This document shows positions 42,885 through 52,693 of a stretch of 64,000 bases of DNA, piece after piece (positions within the stretch are counted from its first letter, which is position 1; every line of letters begins with the position of its first letter). The DNA comes from GCA-2746795 sp964643965 (GTDB lineage Bacteria > Chloroflexota > Anaerolineae > Promineifilales > Promineifilaceae): the NCBI GenBank assembly GCA_964643965.1, contig CAZXVH010000011.1, positions 1-64,000 on the forward strand. The letters run 5' to 3'. Both the position numbers and the translations under genes were made by a program. Under the pieces are notes generated by a model. The model had not been told where the DNA came from. It searched no databases and saw only the letters and a program-made list of their open reading frames with translations.

Positions 42885-42888
<4 letters not shown>
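42160..42888 (+). CDS. OmpR-family response regulator
   Basis: A 242-residue regulator. The receiver domain has ILVVDDDALMRRS, phospho-Asp about 53 in LLDIGLPGMDG, Thr in IFVTARR and Lys in YITKPFNSD. After a linker, the C-terminal winged helix shows LALPAREFAVLHTLAQDAG, then VYVHVRWLREKIE and VRGVGYKL. It should bind DNA when phosphorylated by the kinase encoded next, whose start overlaps its stop (ATGA). The ATG at 42160 is preferred to a TTG at 42142. Confidence 0.93.
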
Positions 42889-44279
<1,391 letters not shown>

Positions 44280-44303
<24 letters not shown>

Positions 44304-44378
44304 GCTCGTCGAAGGCCGCCTGAGCTTGTCGAAGGCCGCCTGAACTTGTCGAAGGCCGCCTGAACTTGTCGAAGGCCA
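44280..44378. repeat. Five tandem 20-bp CTGAGCTTGTCGAAGG units
   Basis: Units start at 44280, 44299, 44319, 44339 and 44359 with one or two changes each (CCTGAGCTTGTCGAAGGCCG type). The stop of the histidine kinase gene (44301-44303) lies in the second unit. Each unit is a partial palindrome, and the block separates two convergent genes. Confidence 0.9.
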
Positions 44379-44387
44379 ACCCAGGTC

Positions 44388-45008
44388 TCAATTTCTGTCA
44401 TCGCGAGGGCGGGGCAAGGGAAATAGGCCGGGAACCCGGCGGCGGTAAGCCTGGTATTGTTCGCCAAAAAAGTCAGCCAGGCGGCGCTCTTCCACCCGAG
44501 AGCCGGCCCAAAAATAAGCCGAGGCCAGGGTGTTGAAGAAAAAAGAATTGAGCGTCATCACCGGATTAAACCAGAGCAGCAACATGCTGAAAAAGTAAAG
44601 AGGGTGGCGCACCAGGGCATAAGGCCCCTGCGTCACCAGTTTGGGTGGCAGCGTTAACTCCGTTTCACCTCGCAAATAACGCCATGCCTGGCGCAGCCCC
44701 ACAAATTCCCAAATATCGGTCTGCCACAAGGAGAGCGCCAGCCCCACCAGCCCCACCATTTGCAGCAGCAGCACCACGTAGCTGAACGGCGCCGGTATTT
44801 GCCAGAGAACAGTGTCCGGCGCTTGCGTCCATAAGATGTAAAACACGGGCAGGATGGTGACAAAGGCGAAGAGATTGTAAAACAGGCGATACCAGGCGGC
44901 ATAAATTCGTTCTCCCAGGCGACGGCTAACGGCCGTTTTCAGCCGACGAGAAGCGGCGAGGCTGTGCAGCAGCGCCCAGACGATGAAACTGATGGAAAAT
45001 AGAAGCAT
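44388..45008 (-). CDS. Isoprenylcysteine carboxyl methyltransferase-like membrane protein
   Basis: About 206 residues, five or so membrane segments. The C-terminal signature LVTQGPYALVRHPLYFFSML and EERRLADFFGEQYQAYRRRV matches the ICMT/PEMT-like methyltransferase group, including NnrU-like proteins. The substrate is unknown; a lipid or small thiol is typical. The ATG at 45008 (MLLFSISFIVWALLHS) is chosen over a GTG at 45059 because AAAGG lies upstream. It is convergent with the kinase gene across the tandem repeat. Confidence 0.8.
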   Translation of the reverse strand: MLLFSISFIVWALLHSLAASRRLKTAVSRRLGERIYAAWYRLFYNLFAFVTILPVFYILWTQAPDTVLWQIPAPFSYVVLLLQMVGLVGLALSLWQTDIWEFVGLRQAWRYLRGETELTLPPKLVTQGPYALVRHPLYFFSMLLLWFNPVMTLNSFFFNTLASAYFWAGSRVEERRLADFFGEQYQAYRRRVPGLFPLPRPRDDRN

Positions 45009-45156
45009 AATGAGTAACCTTTTAGATGGGTAATGACGTGAAACGGCAATAGTCCGCACTTTCCTATATTTTCAGGTTGCCGAATATTTGCAGTTTAAGA
45101 AAATAGTCGGGTAACAAATGTAGGGCGATTATAAATCGGCCTGGAGGAAACCGGTA

Positions 45157-45801
45157 ATGAATGACGAACAAACCATTTTTGATGCAGAAACCTGGGAGCA
45201 GCTGCCCGCCTTTTTGGAAAAGCTGCCGGAACCGATCTACCTGATTGTATGGGGTGATGAGCAGGCCAGCCAGGCGGAAAAAGAGGCGGCGCGGTTGTGC
45301 CGCACATTGGCCGAGCGCTTTGAGGTGATCCAGTTTAGGATGCTGCCGCAGCGCATTAACTATGCTTATTGGCCGGTCATCGGCGTGATGCGCGGCACGG
45401 TTGATGATTACACAGATGTGGGGGTGCGGCTGGTGGGGCTGCCTTCTGGCTACCAGATGACCTCGTTTATTTCAGCGATGCAGGCGGTCTCGTTTCAAGG
45501 GTCAACGCTGGCGGTCAAGACGCGCATTCAACTGCGCACTCTGGCGGAGGCGGTGATTTTGGAACTGGTAACGGCCGTTGATGATGAATCCGGCCCCTTA
45601 ATGGCGCAGCCTCTATTCAACATGGCGGCCGTCAATGAGCATATTCGCACTTACCTCATCATGGGCGACATGTTCCCGCAGGCGCTCTGGAAATATTCCG
45701 TCTATAATCTGCCCCATCTGGTCATCAACAGCCGGGTGCACATAGAAGGGGTATACGACGAAGAAGCCATCGTGCAGCACATCGCCAAAGCGATGGGCTA
45801 A
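45157..45801 (+). CDS. Thioredoxin-fold protein lacking CxxC
   Basis: A 214-residue soluble protein. Two thioredoxin-like halves can be traced: an N-terminal half with PIYLIVWGDEQASQAEKEAA and a C-terminal half ending NLPHLVINSRVHIEGVYDEE, the usual thioredoxin cis-Pro and last strand. The only cysteine lies in RLCRTLAERF and no CxxC exists, so redox chemistry is doubtful. It resembles glutaredoxin-like or protein-disulfide-oxidoreductase-like proteins that kept the fold only. The ribosome site is GGAGG. The FkbM gene follows 12 bp later, so the two are probably co-transcribed. Confidence 0.65.
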   Translation: MNDEQTIFDAETWEQLPAFLEKLPEPIYLIVWGDEQASQAEKEAARLCRTLAERFEVIQFRMLPQRINYAYWPVIGVMRGTVDDYTDVGVRLVGLPSGYQMTSFISAMQAVSFQGSTLAVKTRIQLRTLAEAVILELVTAVDDESGPLMAQPLFNMAAVNEHIRTYLIMGDMFPQALWKYSVYNLPHLVINSRVHIEGVYDEEAIVQHIAKAMG

Positions 45802-45813
45802 CACCTTTTGGCG

Positions 45814-46557
45814 ATGAACTATCTCGGCCTGGCCCGCTCTTTTCTGATTTATTACGGCATTCCAGGACGGCAGCGGCGGATGCGACGCTTTTACAGCCAG
45901 TTTATCCAGCCGGGCGACCTTTGTTTTGACGTGGGAGCGCATCTGGGCAATCGCATCCGGGTTTGGCGGGCGTTGGAGGCGCAGGTGGTGGCGGTGGAGC
46001 CACAGCCGGATTTGATGCGCTGGCTGGGACGGCTGTACGGCCGTTCTCCACAAGTCACGCTCCTGCAAACGGCCGTTGGCGCTGTGCCCGGCTCCGCCAC
46101 CCTGCACATCAGTTCACGTACCCCTACTGTCAGCACCTTGTCGCCGGAATGGATAACGGCCGTTCAGCAAGACTCCTCGTTTGCCGCCGTCACCTGGGAT
46201 GAAGCGGTGACAGTGCCCGTCACCACCCTTTCTGAGTTGATCCAAATGTATGGACTGCCAACCTTTTGTAAGCTGGACATCGAGGGGTATGAACTGCAAG
46301 CGCTGCAAGGTCTGGATCGGCCGCTGCCCGCCCTCTCTTTTGAACACATCCCCCCCTCCCAACACCTGACCACTGCCTGCCTGGAGCGGCTGGAAGCATT
46401 GGGTGCGTATCAGTTCAATTATTCGCCGGGGGAAACACACCGCCTGCTTTTTGACCAATGGCTCACACCCCCAGAACTCAGCCGATACCTGCCCCACCTG
46501 CCTCCCGCCAGCGGCGACATCTACGCCCGACTCACGACTATCCGACTATCTGACTAA
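45814..46557 (+). CDS. FkbM family methyltransferase
   Basis: About 247 residues. The SAM-binding start FIQPGDLCFDVGAHLGN, VVAVEPQPDLMRWL and the FkbM hallmark FCKLDIEGYELQALQGL are clear. FkbM enzymes O-methylate sugars or natural products; here two glycosyltransferase genes nearby suggest a surface glycan, which is inference. The ATG at 45814 follows a TTG at 45808 in the same frame. The gene carries three ACGGCCGT copies in 150 bp (46036, 46069, 46154). Confidence 0.87.
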   Translation: MNYLGLARSFLIYYGIPGRQRRMRRFYSQFIQPGDLCFDVGAHLGNRIRVWRALEAQVVAVEPQPDLMRWLGRLYGRSPQVTLLQTAVGAVPGSATLHISSRTPTVSTLSPEWITAVQQDSSFAAVTWDEAVTVPVTTLSELIQMYGLPTFCKLDIEGYELQALQGLDRPLPALSFEHIPPSQHLTTACLERLEALGAYQFNYSPGETHRLLFDQWLTPPELSRYLPHLPPASGDIYARLTTIRLSD

Positions 46558-46563
46558 CGACTA

Positions 46564-46791
46564 TCAGACTAACTGCACGTCTGAACGGCCGTTTATCACC
46601 ATCCAGGTCAACGTATCAGGGCGCAGCACAATCTCCTGCACCGGCCGGCCGGGAATGCGCACCAGCACATGCCGCCCCTGCTGGTCTAGCCATTGGCGGC
46701 CCTGCTCCACCGGGAACCATTGGCCCTCTATCTCAATACGCCGCACCTGGCAACGGCCGTCATTGCTAAACAGACATTCCACGCCAATCAT
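46564..46791 (-). CDS. Small conserved-type hypothetical protein
   Basis: A 75-residue beta-rich protein, not recognised. Two motifs stand out: CLFSNDGRCQVRRIEIEGQW with two cysteines, and LDQQGRHVLVRIPGRPVQEI. The start ATG has AGGAG eight bases upstream, and the frame is well defined between the FkbM gene and the GT2 gene, which supports a real gene. No domain or partner is evident. Confidence 0.55.
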   Translation of the reverse strand: MIGVECLFSNDGRCQVRRIEIEGQWFPVEQGRQWLDQQGRHVLVRIPGRPVQEIVLRPDTLTWMVINGRSDVQLV

Positions 46792-46810
46792 GATTTACTC
46801 TCCTGAAAAT

Positions 46811-46868
46811 AAAACCGCGGAGAGGCGGAGAACGCGGAGAAAAACCTGCGTCATCTGCGAAATCTGCG
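46811..46868. repeat. CGCAGAG-type dispersed repeat
   Basis: AACCGCGGAGAGGCGGAGAA, then CGCGGAGAAAAACCTGCG and TCATCTGCGAAATCTGCGGA. It belongs to the family at 10744, 32752 and 62277. It lies between two minus-strand genes. Confidence 0.65.
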
Positions 46869-46901
46869 GATCCATTCTTACTTGTGGTGTCAGCCTTGCG
46901 C

Positions 46902-47678
46902 TCACAAGCTCTTCTCATGTCGCCACAACTGGCGCAGCTTGCGGTACTTCACCCACTCGTAATAGGCCATATACACACTGAGGCGCAGGCCATGTACCCC
47001 GTCTTTGTAACCATGCAGCGTCACATAGCGCCACCAAAACTGCCGCCACGGCTGCAACATATAATTCTGCGGTTTGGGGCGCACCCCGTTTTGGTAGAGG
47101 ATACCGGCGTCATAGTCGGTGTAGGCTCGCTGCTTGGCGCGGAAGTGGGCCACATTCCGGTAATTGTAATGGATAAGCGGGTTCTCTAGCTGGCCGGTGG
47201 CTCCGTTTACCCGCGCCACTTCATGCACGGGACGTTCGTAGCGCACCTTACCCTGTTTAAACAATCGCGCCTGATAATCGGGGAACCAGCCCGCGCCCAG
47301 GGTTAGTTTGCCAAAGAGGTAATTATGACGCGGCACTTCCCAGCCCATTTCCGGCCGTTCCGCAATCACCCGGCGAATTTCAGCCGCCAACTCAGGCGTA
47401 CCCCGCTCATCAGCGTCTACAAAAAAAACCCAGTCAGTGCGGAGGCGGTCCAGAACAGCATTGCGCTGCTGGGCGTAATTCTCAAATTTGCACTGCCCAA
47501 TCTCCGCGCCGGCCGCCTGCGCCAGCGCCACCGTTTCATCCTCGCTATACGAGTCGAAAACCAGCACCCTATCTGCCCAAGACAGACTTTCGACACACGC
47601 CTGGATGTGGGCGGCTTCGTTGTAGGTGAGGATAACGGCCGTTACTTCCGGCCCTTGTTTATGAGAAGGGGTTAACAT
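46902..47678 (-). CDS. GT2 glycosyltransferase (WaaE/KdtX-like)
   Basis: A 258-residue family-2 glycosyltransferase. The nucleotide-sugar site reads VTAVILTYNEAAHIQACVES and the metal-binding DxD motif is FFVDADERGTPE near residue 90. The middle and C-terminal parts (GWFPDYQARLFKQGKVRYER, HYNYRNVAHFRAK) match WaaE-like enzymes that add a sugar to envelope glycans. No transmembrane segment is present. The second GT2 gene lies just upstream on the same strand, so the two may work in one glycan pathway. Confidence 0.87.
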   Translation of the reverse strand: MLTPSHKQGPEVTAVILTYNEAAHIQACVESLSWADRVLVFDSYSEDETVALAQAAGAEIGQCKFENYAQQRNAVLDRLRTDWVFFVDADERGTPELAAEIRRVIAERPEMGWEVPRHNYLFGKLTLGAGWFPDYQARLFKQGKVRYERPVHEVARVNGATGQLENPLIHYNYRNVAHFRAKQRAYTDYDAGILYQNGVRPKPQNYMLQPWRQFWWRYVTLHGYKDGVHGLRLSVYMAYYEWVKYRKLRQLWRHEKSL

Positions 47679-47728
47679 GGGTGATGGCGCACCATGATGA
47701 ATGAAAACCTGGGAGCGAGGAGGAAGAA

Positions 47729-48673
47729 TCAGGGTTGCTCATGCGCAGAAGGGTCTGGACTGTGGCCGTTTGACCAGATGGTGATGACCTGCTGGTACGC
47801 TTTCTTCAGGGAAGGATCAGTGGTTTTGGCCGCTTTATGCGCCATGCCCACCTCCACCAGTTTGGCGGCTACTTTTTGCCGCCAGGGGCAGTGATGTTTT
47901 TGGTAAAGTTGGGCGCGGCTTTGCCACAAATTAACCAGGGAACGGGCCGGGATTTGTTTGCTGCTTTCACCGCCATAATGCACAACTTCGGCGGCGGGCA
48001 CGGCGTAAATATCCCAGCCCCCTTTCCGAATGCGCCAGCTCCAGTCAATCTCTTCACAATACATGTGGAACGACTCGTCAAAGCCGCCGGTAGCTTCCGC
48101 TACGCTGGCCCGCACCATCATGGACGCGCCCAAGGGATGGTCGATAGCAAATGGTTTGTTGTCCAGCCGAAACTGTTGGGGAGAATAACGGCCGTTCCAG
48201 CGACTATCATACAAACGGGAAGGCATGGGGAACAGGTCGAAGGCTAACTGGGTAATGCCGGGGAAATAAAAGGCGCTGGGCTGAAAACGGCCGTCGCCAT
48301 ATACCAGCCGGCTACCCGCCATGCCGGCGTTGGGCCGGTCATCCAGCGCCTTCACCAACTGTTCAATAGCCCCTGGACGCACCACCGTATCCGGGTTCAG
48401 CAAGAAAAAGTAGCGCGGCTCCTTTTCTTTGGCCACTTGCATGCCTTGATTATTGGCGCGGCCGAATCCTTTATTTTCCTCATTGGCAATCAGATGCACT
48501 TGAGAAAATAAATTCTGCACCAACGACGCCGACCCGTCCGTGGAGGCATTGTCTACTACCCAGGTTTCAAGGCTCAAGTGCGAGCGCTGGTTTGCCTGGC
48601 ACACCGAGCGCAGGCAGTTCACCAGGTAATCCCGCACATTCCAACTGACGATAATAACGGCGACATCTAACAT
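47729..48673 (-). CDS. GT2 glycosyltransferase (rhamnosyltransferase-like, WbbL type)
   Basis: A 314-residue enzyme. VAVIIVSWNVRDYLVNCLRS opens the GT-A fold, VVDNASTDGS follows, and the DxD region is FLLNPDTVVRPGA near residue 97. A later EEIDWSWRIRKGG is the usual acceptor/base motif of rhamnosyltransferase-like GT2 enzymes. A strong hairpin lies between its start and the stop of the upstream lipoprotein gene, so it probably has its own promoter. The following GT2 gene starts 50 bp downstream. Confidence 0.87.
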   Translation of the reverse strand: MLDVAVIIVSWNVRDYLVNCLRSVCQANQRSHLSLETWVVDNASTDGSASLVQNLFSQVHLIANEENKGFGRANNQGMQVAKEKEPRYFFLLNPDTVVRPGAIEQLVKALDDRPNAGMAGSRLVYGDGRFQPSAFYFPGITQLAFDLFPMPSRLYDSRWNGRYSPQQFRLDNKPFAIDHPLGASMMVRASVAEATGGFDESFHMYCEEIDWSWRIRKGGWDIYAVPAAEVVHYGGESSKQIPARSLVNLWQSRAQLYQKHHCPWRQKVAAKLVEVGMAHKAAKTTDPSLKKAYQQVITIWSNGHSPDPSAHEQP

Positions 48674-48692
48674 AAAAAACCTTATGGCTGTA

Positions 48693-48723
48693 GAGATTGG
48701 AGCGTCGTTGACGCTCCAATCTC
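48693..48723. terminator. 14-bp perfect hairpin
   Basis: GAGATTGGAGCGTC and its exact complement enclose a three-base loop. It lies 18 bp past the stop of the PhnD-like gene and probably ends that transcript, though no T-run follows. Its arms resemble the hairpin at 30369. Confidence 0.6.
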
Positions 48724-48740
48724 AGCTCTGCGTCTAATTT

Positions 48741-49949
48741 TCATTCCTCAACCCTCGCCACTTCTGAAGCAGCGATCTCAAATAAAGGTTGGTAAAACGC
48801 TTCCTCGGCCGGTTCCAGGCCGCGCCAATCATAAAAATCACTGGCGCAGAGGGAGTCGGCGCACACTTCGGAAGCGGTAAATGTTTGCAAAGTGGCCATC
48901 ACCTCTCGCGCCAAACCCAACGGAAAATCATGACCAAAGGCAACGGTTTCGTTGGGAATTTGGGGCGTCAGGGCGATGATATGCGTGGCGTTAAAAATCT
49001 CCGGTTGAATATCAAAGACGCCGGCGCGGGCGTCTCGAATGCGGTAGCCACCGTATTCCGGCTCGGCGACGACCAACACATAGCCAATGGGGCTGCGCTC
49101 CGGTTCAATGCCCAGATACCGCCAGATTTCGTTTTGGTCCACGCCATACTGCCATGCCGCTGCGCCCACCGGCATAATGGGTGGCGTAAATGTGCCCACC
49201 GCAAAATCCACCTCGCCATTGAACACGGCCAGCATGGCGGCGTTATCGCCTTGCAAATCTACCAGTTCGGCGGGCGTTACCCCCTCTTGGGCGAACAAGG
49301 TTTCGACCGCTTTGGCGTTGGGCAGACTGTCGGCGTCGGGCACGGCGCCGCGCAGCCCATCGAGTTCGGCCAGTTCGCGCAGGCCGCTGTCACGACGAGC
49401 CACAATCATACCGGCCGTCCAGGTGAGGCCATCGGCGTTCACGGCCACGCTGCCCAATTGCGCCCCACACTGCGCTCTGGCCCGGGTAAAAGCCAGCGGC
49501 GAGAGGAAGCCAATGGTGTCGGCCGGGGCGGTGCACATCAGTTCGATGAGCGCCGCTTCGTTGTCGGCGATGCCCACGGCAAATTGCAGGCCGGTACTCT
49601 CTTGTAAGGCGGTTAACAGGGGTTCGCTGCGCAGGTTGATAACGGCCGTTCCTGCATCAGGTGGAAAGAGCAACTGCACCGGCCGTTCGGCTGTGCCCAG
49701 GGGAGTTTTGGTCACTTCGATGGGAGTTTGGGGTGCACTGCTTTCCAAGGTTACTGTTTCGGTGACAATACGGGTGACTTCGATGATTTGGGGGGCAGGC
49801 GTGGCTTGGGGGAGGGAAACGGCCGTTTCAGCGGCAGCGCCAGTTTCTACCAACCGGGTTACTTCTACCTCTAAAACTTGCGCTTGGCAGGCAGCCAAAA
49901 TACTCATCAGCAGCCCGCCAAAAAACCATTTCTTCACCATGCCTCTCAT
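48741..49949 (-). CDS. PhnD-like substrate-binding lipoprotein
   Basis: A 402-residue exported lipoprotein; the lipobox SILAAC places the acyl cysteine at about residue 21. A linker with the repeating theme VEVTRLVE, IEVTRIVTETV and IEVTKT (residues about 28-90) is common in Chloroflexi binding proteins. The body has LLTALQESTGLQFAV, IGFLSPLAFTRARAQ and DLQGDNAAMLAVFNGEVDFA, matching phosphate/phosphonate-type binding domains. No ABC permease is adjacent, so transport or sensing remains open. The gene stands alone between hairpins. Confidence 0.82.
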   Translation of the reverse strand: MRGMVKKWFFGGLLMSILAACQAQVLEVEVTRLVETGAAAETAVSLPQATPAPQIIEVTRIVTETVTLESSAPQTPIEVTKTPLGTAERPVQLLFPPDAGTAVINLRSEPLLTALQESTGLQFAVGIADNEAALIELMCTAPADTIGFLSPLAFTRARAQCGAQLGSVAVNADGLTWTAGMIVARRDSGLRELAELDGLRGAVPDADSLPNAKAVETLFAQEGVTPAELVDLQGDNAAMLAVFNGEVDFAVGTFTPPIMPVGAAAWQYGVDQNEIWRYLGIEPERSPIGYVLVVAEPEYGGYRIRDARAGVFDIQPEIFNATHIIALTPQIPNETVAFGHDFPLGLAREVMATLQTFTASEVCADSLCASDFYDWRGLEPAEEAFYQPLFEIAASEVARVEE

Positions 49950-50081
49950 TTCCCTTCTTCTTAAAAATCAAGAGGGAGTGTACCTTGCCCATTTCGCCAT
50001 GCCAATGACAGGAGACAGGTACTTAGCAGAGGCTAAGAAAAGAGTGATGCGTGATGAGGAGAAAATCTCATCCTTCACCCA

Positions 50082-51419
50082 TCATTTTTCCTCTTTATGC
50101 GGTATGTCGCGGGGGTCGCAGGCCGGCATATTGGCGGCGTCGGGGATGTCTACCAGGATCGCCTGGGGATCGACGCGGTTGTTGAACTCCGTGATCTCCA
50201 CATCTTCGTGGATGAGGCCAGCCCACACCGGCTGCGGATTGCGGTCGCCGAATACATCGGTGAGGCGGATGCCGCCGGTGATGAGGGCACGGTCGCCGGG
50301 CATGAGATAGAGATGGTCGCCGATCTGGGTGAGATCGTCAGCGCTCCCCACCGCCCAACGGTAGGGGTAATTGCTCAGTTCATTTTCATAGCCGATGGCC
50401 GCCCGGAAGGCGCCGGATTCGGTATGCCAGCCCAGGGTATTGTAGTTCCAGGTGGAATCGTAGACCGTTCCCGGGGCCGGCCCGGTGGTGCGGATGGGGG
50501 TATTGCCGTAATTTTCTACGGTCATGGTGAAATAGAGGGTTTCACAAATGACAACGGCCGTTGTGTTAAATTCCAGCGTCTTCCCATCTGGCGGGGCAAA
50601 AATATCGGCGCGGGGCACACCGCCGTATTGAATCGTCAATTGATCTTCCACGCGCACTCGCTGCCCTTCCGCATCAGAGGCCACTGCCACAATGGGGTAC
50701 GTGCCATCGGGCGGCGGCGTCTCCCCGTTATCTACCCCGCCTTCATAATCATAATAGTGACGGCCGGCCGCGCCATCCGGGATGTCACGTTCTTTTTCAG
50801 AAATAGGCACTTCCAGGCCCTCGGGCGTAAGCAAGAAGACGCGCACATCTGCCTCTTTCGTCTGGTAAAGCTGGATGAGCGCCCGGTCGTCAATGCCATC
50901 TCGATTGGGGGTGAAGGTGTCCACGTCAATGGAAAAATCACGCAGTTCCGGCAGATCCGGGTCGGCGTCCACAATGGCAATCTGGCCCTGCTGCTTCTCC
51001 ACTGTGCCATCTGCGCCCACCGCTTCTACCGTCCAGGTGTAACGGCCGTCTCGCAGCAGCCGGGAAAGTACCTCGCCTTGGATCGTTTCATCCGGCAGGG
51101 TATAACCCGCCACCACGCCGCTGAACAACACCTCATACTCACCCGCGCCGCGATCTTTGTCCTGGCGGAAGTAAAAACGGTCGCCCGCTTCATTTTCCAG
51201 GTAAATCGAGACGACGGCATTCCGCGCTAACGCATAGCGGATGCGGGTGGCGTCGGTATCGCCGTCAGCGTTGGGGGTGATTTGCTCATGCTGCACCGAG
51301 ACGTTGCGCAGCAAACTGCTGTCGCCGTTGAGCAAACGCCAGCCCAGCGCCACTGCCGCCGCAACCACAATCAAGGCCACCAGGCCCACCAGTAAGGGGA
51401 AATATTTCGAGTTTTTCAT
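50082..51419 (-). CDS. Membrane-anchored exo-protein with FlgD/Ig-like repeats
   Basis: A 445-residue protein with an N-terminal anchor (PLLVGLVALIVVAAAVALGW). Two related modules follow: ITPNADGDTDATRIRYALAR near residue 47 and FTPNRDGIDDRALIQLYQTK near residue 167. Each is followed by a DGRYTW or DGTYPI strand, as in FlgD-type Ig domains. The C-terminal half has a CETLYFTMTVENYGNTPI beta module. Function is unknown; it is probably structural at the cell surface. No ribosome site is visible. The genes on both sides are divergent or separated by repeats. Confidence 0.65.
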   Translation of the reverse strand: MKNSKYFPLLVGLVALIVVAAAVALGWRLLNGDSSLLRNVSVQHEQITPNADGDTDATRIRYALARNAVVSIYLENEAGDRFYFRQDKDRGAGEYEVLFSGVVAGYTLPDETIQGEVLSRLLRDGRYTWTVEAVGADGTVEKQQGQIAIVDADPDLPELRDFSIDVDTFTPNRDGIDDRALIQLYQTKEADVRVFLLTPEGLEVPISEKERDIPDGAAGRHYYDYEGGVDNGETPPPDGTYPIVAVASDAEGQRVRVEDQLTIQYGGVPRADIFAPPDGKTLEFNTTAVVICETLYFTMTVENYGNTPIRTTGPAPGTVYDSTWNYNTLGWHTESGAFRAAIGYENELSNYPYRWAVGSADDLTQIGDHLYLMPGDRALITGGIRLTDVFGDRNPQPVWAGLIHEDVEITEFNNRVDPQAILVDIPDAANMPACDPRDIPHKEEK

Positions 51420-51607
51420 AGGGCCGCAAGTTTACCAAAGGGGGGGCGCAAGGGCGAGAATGCTCAGACAACGATCAGACTATGGTTTGTGGACGGCCGT
51501 CAGGATGAGCCGCCGCCACAATTCATTGCCCCCTGCCCCCCGCTTTGGTACGATTACTCGCATCATTTGCAATAGGCTAAGAAGTCAACTTTTGACAAAA
51601 GTTGAAC

Positions 51608-51715
51608 TATCTTCTCAATAAACTGGGAGATTACAAAAGTTTTGGCATCAGAGTGTTCATACAAAGCTAATTCTAAAACTTTTGTAATCTTTGCCCCCAA
51701 ATATTGAGATGTTAC
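51608..51715 (-). mobile_element. 108-bp MITE-like element, copy B
   Basis: The reverse complement of this stretch is about 96% identical to 24243-24350. It holds the inverted AGATTACAAAAGTTT and AAACTTTTGTAATCT arms. It lies 29 bp before the moxR start, in the opposite orientation to copy A relative to its gene. A short hairpin (CAACTTTTGACAAAAGTTG, 51586-51604) adjoins it. Confidence 0.85.
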
Positions 51716-51744
51716 AAGTTGAACTTCTCATACAGTGGAGCACC

Positions 51745-52692
51745 ATGGAAAACATTCAACCATTCGCCCAAACCGTCATCGACAATGTAGAAAAGGTGAT
51801 CATCGGCAAACGGGAGACGCTGGAACTGATGCTGGTGGCGCTGCTCTGTGAAGGGCATGTGCTGCTGGAAGATGTGCCCGGCGTGGGCAAGACGATGTTG
51901 GCCCGGGCTATCGCCGTCAGCCTGGGGGTGGATTTTAAGCGCATCCAGTGTACGCCGGATTTGCTGCCCAATGATGTCACGGGCGTCTCTATTTTCGACC
52001 AGAAGCAGCAGGCGTTTACCTTCATCCCCGGCCCAGCTTTCACCAACATCCTGCTGGCCGATGAGATCAACCGGGCTACGCCGCGCACCCAATCGGCGCT
52101 GCTGGAAGCGATGGGCGAGCGGCAGGTAACAGTGGATGGCCTGACCCATAAGTTGGAACGGCCGTTTTTCGTGATGGCCACCCAAAATCCAGTGGAATAC
52201 GAAGGCACGTTCCCCCTGCCTGAAGCGCAGCTAGACCGCTTCTTCATGAAACTGAGCCTGGGCTATCTGGATGAAGCCACCGAAGCGCAAATGCTGCACA
52301 ATCTGGGCGGCGTACATCCTATTGAAAAGCTGGAGCCGGTGGTGAACGGCCGTTCCCTGCCCGAACTCGTCCCCCAAATCTGGGGCATCCACATCGACGA
52401 TACCCTGCGTGACTACATCATCAAACTCATCTTCGCCACGCGACAGCACAAAGACCTCATCCTGGGCGCCAGCCCGCGCGGCAGCCTGGCCCTGTACCGC
52501 GCCGCCCAGGCTTACGCCGCCTTACGCGGCCGGGATTATGTGCTGCCCGACGACGTAAAACGGCTGGTGGAACCGGTGCTGGCTCACCGTTGCCTGGTTC
52601 ACCCGGAAAGCGCTTTGCGCGGCGTCACCATGTCCAAAATCCTGGACGCCATCCTCGAAAGTACGCCGCTAAACATCGGAGAACTCACGTAG
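51745..52692 (+). CDS. moxR: MoxR-type AAA+ ATPase
   Basis: A 315-residue AAA+ ATPase. Walker A is EDVPGVGKTMLARA near residue 42, Walker B is ILLADEINR, and the family marks GPAFTNILL, ATQNPVEYEGTFPLPEAQLD and GASPRGSLALYRAAQAYA follow. MoxR proteins act as chaperone-like ATPases that mature or insert partner complexes. The next genes are DUF58 and DUF4129 proteins, the classic cluster. The ATG at 51745 has a TGGAG site five bases before; a longer reading from 51691 would run into the MITE-like element. Confidence 0.93.
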   Translation: MENIQPFAQTVIDNVEKVIIGKRETLELMLVALLCEGHVLLEDVPGVGKTMLARAIAVSLGVDFKRIQCTPDLLPNDVTGVSIFDQKQQAFTFIPGPAFTNILLADEINRATPRTQSALLEAMGERQVTVDGLTHKLERPFFVMATQNPVEYEGTFPLPEAQLDRFFMKLSLGYLDEATEAQMLHNLGGVHPIEKLEPVVNGRSLPELVPQIWGIHIDDTLRDYIIKLIFATRQHKDLILGASPRGSLALYRAAQAYAALRGRDYVLPDDVKRLVEPVLAHRCLVHPESALRGVTMSKILDAILESTPLNIGELT

Positions 52693-52693
52693 G